Source: an uncultured Pseudomonadota bacterium
Lineage (GTDB): Bacteria; Pseudomonadota; Gammaproteobacteria; Burkholderiales; SG8-39
Direction of reading: 5' to 3'
Length of the DNA stretch: 11,225 bases
Assembly (NCBI GenBank): GCA_903864555.1
Contig: CAIPGJ010000619.1
Location: 1-11,225, forward strand
This document shows, piece by piece, positions 7,798 to 11,225 of this stretch (position 1 is its first letter; every line of letters begins with the position of its first letter). A program made the translations under genes and the position numbers. The notes beneath the pieces are model-generated. The model was not told where the DNA came from. It did not search any database and was given only the letters and a program-made list of their open reading frames with translations.

Positions 7798-8940
7798 TCA
7801 GGCCGCCCAATGCTGCGCCAGTGCCGCCAGCATGTCGCGACCGAACTGCAGGGAACGCTCACCGCTCCAGCCGACCCTGGCATCGGGACGCTTGAAATTG
7901 TCCTTGAAAGGCATCTCCAGGGTCAGGCTGATGCAGCCGAAACGATGGCCGATCCACTTGCTCGCCAGCTTGAGCGCGTCCTCCGAGTAGCGCGAAGGCG
8001 CATAGCCGTGCTCCATCTGGAAGTCCGGCGCACAGCGCAGCAGCGCCTGTAGGAAGCGCACCTGCTCGTTCTTCTGCTCCGGGGTGATGGAGGGCAGCAT
8101 TTCATTGCCGGCACAGAACACGTAGGGAATGGTCTCGTCGCCATGCACATCGACAAAGAAATCGCAGCCGGTGGCCTCGATGGCGGCGCGCACGTGCAGC
8201 ACTTCGGGACTGCGTTGCTGCGAAGGGCTCACCCATTCGCGATTGAGGTTGGCGCCGGCGGCGTTCACGCGCAGGTTGCCGCGCACGCTGCCATCCGGAT
8301 TCATGTTGGGCACCACGTGGAAGTCCGCGCGATCGAGCAGGGCCTGCGCCACCGGATCGGCGGCATCGAGCAGGCGCTCGATCAGGCCCTCGGCCAGCCA
8401 TTCGGCCATGCTCTCACCCGGATGCTGGCGGGCGATGATCCAGCACTGGCGTTTCGGCTTGCCCGACGCGCCCGATCGGGCGATGTCCACCACGTTGAGG
8501 TCACGCCCGTCCAGAGTGGATCCCAAATCGCGCACGCGCGCGAGCGGGCTCTCCCCCGCCCGCCCCAGCAGCCGCAGGTGGCGCTCCCAGTCATAGGGCT
8601 CGAAGTAGGCGTAGTAGACGCTGTCACGTTCAGGCGCATGCATGATCTCCAGCACGCCATCCTGGTAACGCGTGGGAACGCGAAACCAGTGCTCATGGTC
8701 ATAACTGGCGCAGGCTTGGTAGTCAGGCCAGCCCCCGGCAAAGGTGGCCTCTGCGGCATTCAGGATGCGCAGGCGCAGGGCCTGCCCGCGCCCGCCCTGC
8801 ACCCGGAAATGGAACCACTGCCGGATCTGCACCGCCGGGTCGCTCACCTCGTCCTCGCGCAGCCGCAGGTTGAACTCCCCGCCGGGCCGGGCCTCGACGA
8901 ACGTGATGGAACCACTGTCAAAGCGGCTGCTTATTTTCAT
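7798..8940 (-). CDS. M14 family zinc carboxypeptidase, cytosolic carboxypeptidase (CCP/Nna1-like) type
   Basis: This 380-residue protein has the two-part build of bacterial CCP-like M14 peptidases. An N-terminal beta-rich domain (about 1-120) includes QWFHFRVQG (41-49), [13 protein letters not shown] (80-92) and [13 protein letters not shown] (109-121). The catalytic domain has the zinc motif RQHPGES with His173 and Glu176, the third ligand His266 in [22 protein letters not shown] (211-224), NLNREW (231-236) for the substrate carboxylate, and candidate general base Glu342 in LTLEMPF. There is no signal peptide, so it should be cytoplasmic. Eukaryotic relatives remove glutamates from tubulin tails; bacterial substrates are not established. 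It lies between hemC and the divergent hemA, with an FNR-type box only 12 bases from its start codon and a GGGTGA stretch as a weak ribosome binding site. The family is clear; the substrate and any link to haem synthesis are unknown. Confidence 0.9.
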   Translation of the reverse strand: MKISSRFDSGSITFVEARPGGEFNLRLREDEVSDPAVQIRQWFHFRVQGGRGQALRLRILNAAEATFAGGWPDYQACASYDHEHWFRVPTRYQDGVLEIMHAPERDSVYYAYFEPYDWERHLRLLGRAGESPLARVRDLGSTLDGRDLNVVDIARSGASGKPKRQCWIIARQHPGESMAEWLAEGLIERLLDAADPVAQALLDRADFHVVPNMNPDGSVRGNLRVNAAGANLNREWVSPSQQRSPEVLHVRAAIEATGCDFFVDVHGDETIPYVFCAGNEMLPSITPEQKNEQVRFLQALLRCAPDFQMEHGYAPSRYSEDALKLASKWIGHRFGCISLTLEMPFKDNFKRPDARVGWSGERSLQFGRDMLAALAQHWAA

Positions 8941-8952
8941 CTTGCGTCACCC

Positions 8953-8966
8953 TTGATAAAGATCAA
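8953..8966. promoter_or_regulatory. FNR/Anr-family binding site in the divergent hemA/carboxypeptidase control region
   Basis: The sequence TTGAT-AAAG-ATCAA matches the FNR/Anr consensus TTGAT-N4-ATCAA at all ten specified positions. Its centre is about 57-59 bases upstream of the hemA transcription start expected from the TATAAT at 9005-9010, roughly where an upstream activator would bind, though not exactly at the usual -61.5. Towards the other gene it ends 12 bases before the carboxypeptidase ATG, where bound protein would more likely block transcription. Anr/Dnr control of hemA is known in Pseudomonas; control here is inference. Confidence 0.7.
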
Positions 8967-9004
8967 AACTTCAGTAAAAACCGGGCCTTGTAGAACAGGC
9001 CGCG

Positions 9005-9010
9005 TATAAT
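9005..9010 (+). promoter_or_regulatory. hemA promoter -10 element
   Basis: A perfect TATAAT sits in the divergent region 117 bases before the hemA ATG. The 16-18 base upstream position holds only GC-rich sequence (CGGGCC or neighbours), so there is no -35, which fits a promoter needing an activator such as the FNR/Anr-type protein whose box lies upstream. The resulting leader of about 110 bases contains a weak inverted repeat, CAGGCA (9029-9034) with TGCCTG (9053-9058), whose role is unknown. Confidence 0.6.
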
Positions 9011-9126
9011 AGCGTGTCGCTTCGGCGGCAGGCAGCACGGTGCTTCCGGCAGTGCCTGGCTGGCTGGCCACGCGACTGTCGGACCACCGCAACGCATTCA
9101 AGACACCCAGGCCCACCGTCACCGCC

Positions 9127-10401
9127 ATGCAGCTATTCACGCTCGGCCTCAATCATGAAAGCGCACCCATCGCCCTGCGCGAGCGGGTAGCGTTTGCCGC
9201 CGAGCAACTGCAGACGGCCCTGTCCGAATTCACCCGCAGCCAGCGCGTCGGCGAAGCCGCCATCCTGTCCACCTGCAATCGTACCGAGCTGTATTGCGCC
9301 GGTGGCGAGCCGCAGCGCGCCCTGCAATGGCTGGCCGAGCACCATCACATCCATACGCAGGAACTCAAGGGCCATGTCTACACCCTGGATGCGCCCGGCG
9401 CCGTGCGCCATGCCTTTCGCGTCGCCTCCGGGCTGGATTCCATGGTGCTGGGGGAACCACAGATCCTCGGCCAGATGAAGGAGGCGGTGCGCTCGGCTGA
9501 GGCTGCAGGCACCCTGGGCACCACGCTCAACCGGCTGTTCCAGCGCTCCTTCGCGGTGGCCAAGGAGGTGCGCACCAACACCGCCATCGGCGCCAATGTG
9601 GTGTCCATGGCCGCGGCTGCGGTCAGGCTGGCCCTGCGCATCTATCCCGGCCTGGAAGACCAGAAGGTGCTGTTCATCGGCGCCGGCGAGATGATCGAGC
9701 TGTGCGCCACACACTTCGCCGCACGCCATCCGCGCACGGTGGCCTTTGCCAACCGCACCCCGGAACGCGCCGAGCACCTCGCGCAGCGCTTCGGTGGCCG
9801 CGCCCTGGCCCTGCGCGACTTGCCCGAGTACCTCGCCGAATACGACATCGTGGTGTCCTCCACGGCCAGTTCCCTGCCGATCCTGGGCAAGGGCACGGTG
9901 GAGCGCGCCATCCGCGCGCGGCGCCACCGCCCGGTGTTCATGGTCGACCTGGCCGTGCCGCGCGACATCGAGCCGGAAGTGGCCGACATGGATGATGTCT
10001 TCCTCTACACCGTGGATGACCTGTCCGAACTGGTGAAGGAAGGCCTCGACTCACGCCAGTCCGCCATCGCCCAGGCCGAAGCCATCATCGAGACCCAGGT
10101 CGGCGCCTTCCTGCACTGGATGAGCTCGCGGGAAAACGTGCCGCTGATCCGCGCCCTGCGCGAATCGGCCGACGAAGCCCGCCGTGCCGAACTGGAGCGT
10201 GCGCTGAAGCTGCTGGCGCGCGGCGACGACCCGCGGGCTGTGCTGGAAGCCCTGTCGCATGGCCTCACCGCCAAGCTGATGCACGGCCCCACCCAGGCGC
10301 TGAGCGGCGCCCATGAACACACCGGAACGGGCGGCGACGAAGCCACGCGTGCCCTGCTCTCGCGCCTTTACCACCTCGATACCCCCCTGAACAGGAAGTA
10401 G
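9127..10401 (+). CDS. hemA: Glutamyl-tRNA reductase
   Basis: HemA reduces glutamyl-tRNA(Glu) to glutamate-1-semialdehyde with NADPH, the first committed and usually rate-limiting step of the C5 tetrapyrrole pathway. The protein has 424 residues (E. coli 418). The catalytic domain starts [11 protein letters not shown] and contains STCNRTELY with nucleophile Cys50, His95, and [17 protein letters not shown] (102-118). The NADPH domain has VLFIGAGEM (181-189) and FANRTPERA (207-215). The C-terminal helical dimerisation domain runs from about residue 320. I chose ATG 9127 because the family N-terminus starts there; the open frame extends upstream to 9040 with unrelated sequence. No strong ribosome binding site is visible. 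It is divergent from the carboxypeptidase gene and is followed after 75 bases by prfA. A 12-base palindrome, GCCGCATGCGGC (10415-10426), lies in that gap. Confidence 0.98.
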   Translation: MQLFTLGLNHESAPIALRERVAFAAEQLQTALSEFTRSQRVGEAAILSTCNRTELYCAGGEPQRALQWLAEHHHIHTQELKGHVYTLDAPGAVRHAFRVASGLDSMVLGEPQILGQMKEAVRSAEAAGTLGTTLNRLFQRSFAVAKEVRTNTAIGANVVSMAAAAVRLALRIYPGLEDQKVLFIGAGEMIELCATHFAARHPRTVAFANRTPERAEHLAQRFGGRALALRDLPEYLAEYDIVVSSTASSLPILGKGTVERAIRARRHRPVFMVDLAVPRDIEPEVADMDDVFLYTVDDLSELVKEGLDSRQSAIAQAEAIIETQVGAFLHWMSSRENVPLIRALRESADEARRAELERALKLLARGDDPRAVLEALSHGLTAKLMHGPTQALSGAHEHTGTGGDEATRALLSRLYHLDTPLNRK

Positions 10402-10476
10402 CTGCGATCCGGATGCCGCATGCGGCCTTGCCGCCTGCGCGCCATCCGCTGCACCCAACAGCCACATGAACCGCCG

Positions 10477-11225
10477 ATGAAACCAAGCATAGCCGCCAAG
10501 CTGGAACAACTCGCCTCCCGACTCACCGAGATCGACGCCCTGCTGTCCTCGCAGGAGGCGACTCGCAACATGGACCAGTACCGGCGCATCAGCAAGGAAC
10601 ACGCCGACCTCACCCCGGTGGTGGAACGCTTCACCGAGTTCCAGAAGGCCGGGCAGGATGTGGCCGATGCGCAGGCCATGCTGTCCGACCCGGAGATGAA
10701 GGCCTACGCCGAGGCAGAGGTCCGCGAGGGCAAGGCGCGCGTCGAGGCGCTGGAGCTGGAGCTGCAGAAGCTGCTGCTACCCAAGGACCCCAATGACGAG
10801 CGTAACATCTTCCTGGAAATCCGCGCCGGCACCGGCGGGGACGAATCCGCGCTGTTCGCCGGCGACCTGTGCCGCATGTACACGCGCTATGCCGAGCGCC
10901 AGCGCTGGCAGGTGGAGATCATTTCAGAAAGCCAGGGCGAAGTCGGCGGTTACAAGGAAGTCATCCTGCGCATCATCGGCCAGGGCGCCTATTCCCGGCT
11001 GAAATTCGAATCGGGCGGCCATCGCGTGCAGCGCGTGCCCGCCACCGAAACGCAGGGTCGCATCCATACGTCGGCCTGCACCGTGGCCATCCTGCCTGAA
11101 GCCGATGAAGTGGCCGAGGTGGTGCTCAATCCGGCCGAGCTGCGCATCGACACCTTCCGCGCCTCGGGCGCCGGCGGCCAGCACATCAACAAGACCGACT
11201 CGGCGGTGCGCATCACCCACCTGCC
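10477..11225 (+). CDS. prfA: Peptide chain release factor 1 (RF1), 5' part only
   Basis: RF1 recognises UAA and UAG stop codons and triggers release of the finished protein. The frame is open from ATG 10477 to the window edge (249 codons; E. coli RF1 has 360). The N-terminal helical domain is followed by [39 protein letters not shown] with the codon-recognition tripeptide Pro188-Ala189-Thr190, and [21 protein letters not shown] with the catalytic GGQ at 233-235. Both motifs fall at the same residue numbers as in E. coli RF1, which supports the chosen start. The PAT tripeptide marks it as RF1 rather than RF2. It follows hemA as in many proteobacteria, where prmC often comes next. Since RF1 reads UAG, the amber codon in the pagP-like gene would be expected to terminate. 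Confidence 0.97.
   Translation, partial: MKPSIAAKLEQLASRLTEIDALLSSQEATRNMDQYRRISKEHADLTPVVERFTEFQKAGQDVADAQAMLSDPEMKAYAEAEVREGKARVEALELELQKLLLPKDPNDERNIFLEIRAGTGGDESALFAGDLCRMYTRYAERQRWQVEIISESQGEVGGYKEVILRIIGQGAYSRLKFESGGHRVQRVPATETQGRIHTSACTVAILPEADEVAEVVLNPAELRIDTFRASGAGGQHINKTDSAVRITHL

Noticed and set aside
8953..8980. A second hemA promoter, TTGATA with TAAAAA 16 bases later
   Set aside because: The -10 is poor and the TTGATA is fully explained as half of the FNR/Anr-type box.
8143..9009. A 288-codon plus-strand open frame antisense to the carboxypeptidase gene
   Set aside because: Same codon-register artefact; the minus-strand protein carries the full M14 zinc motif set.
10466..10480. 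Four-codon ORF (MNRR) ending in ATGA overlap with the prfA start
   Set aside because: It could couple translation to prfA, but so short a frame arises easily by chance and no ribosome binding site precedes it.

Overview
This 11.2-kb window is ordinary, gene-dense bacterial chromosome with high GC and strong third-position GC bias. It comes from a proteobacterium. The purD-hemF adjacency, the hemC-hemD-hemX-hemY order, the hemA-prfA pair and a PagP-like protein point to a betaproteobacterium, with a gammaproteobacterium as the alternative; this assignment is inference. A perfect FNR/Anr-type site suggests a facultatively anaerobic lifestyle.

Layout. (1) Positions 1-3591, plus strand: the 3' part of purH, a PagP-like outer-membrane acyltransferase gene cut by an in-frame amber codon, purD and hemF, all tightly spaced like an operon. 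(2) Positions 3654-7691, minus strand, convergent with hemF: hemC, hemD, hemX and hemY in transcription order, with hemC and hemD overlapping by ATGA. (3) Positions 7798-8940, minus strand: an M14 zinc carboxypeptidase of the cytosolic carboxypeptidase (CCP/Nna1-like) type, upstream of hemC and divergent from hemA. (4) Positions 8941-9126: a divergent control region with a perfect TTGAT-N4-ATCAA box and a perfect TATAAT. (5) Positions 9127-11225, plus strand: hemA and the 5' part of prfA. No gap between genes exceeds 300 bases, and I see no tRNA, rRNA, CRISPR array, transposase or phage gene.

How the genes work together. Two purine-synthesis enzymes (PurD, PurH) sit beside much of the tetrapyrrole pathway. 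HemA reduces glutamyl-tRNA, HemC polymerises porphobilinogen, HemD closes uroporphyrinogen III, and HemF performs the oxygen-dependent oxidation of coproporphyrinogen III. HemX and HemY are membrane proteins that travel with hemCD.

No wholly new system is visible. The points worth a second look are the amber-interrupted pagP inside the purine operon, a low-GC palindromic island in frame inside hemD, the FNR/Anr-type box between hemA and the carboxypeptidase gene, and the carboxypeptidase itself.
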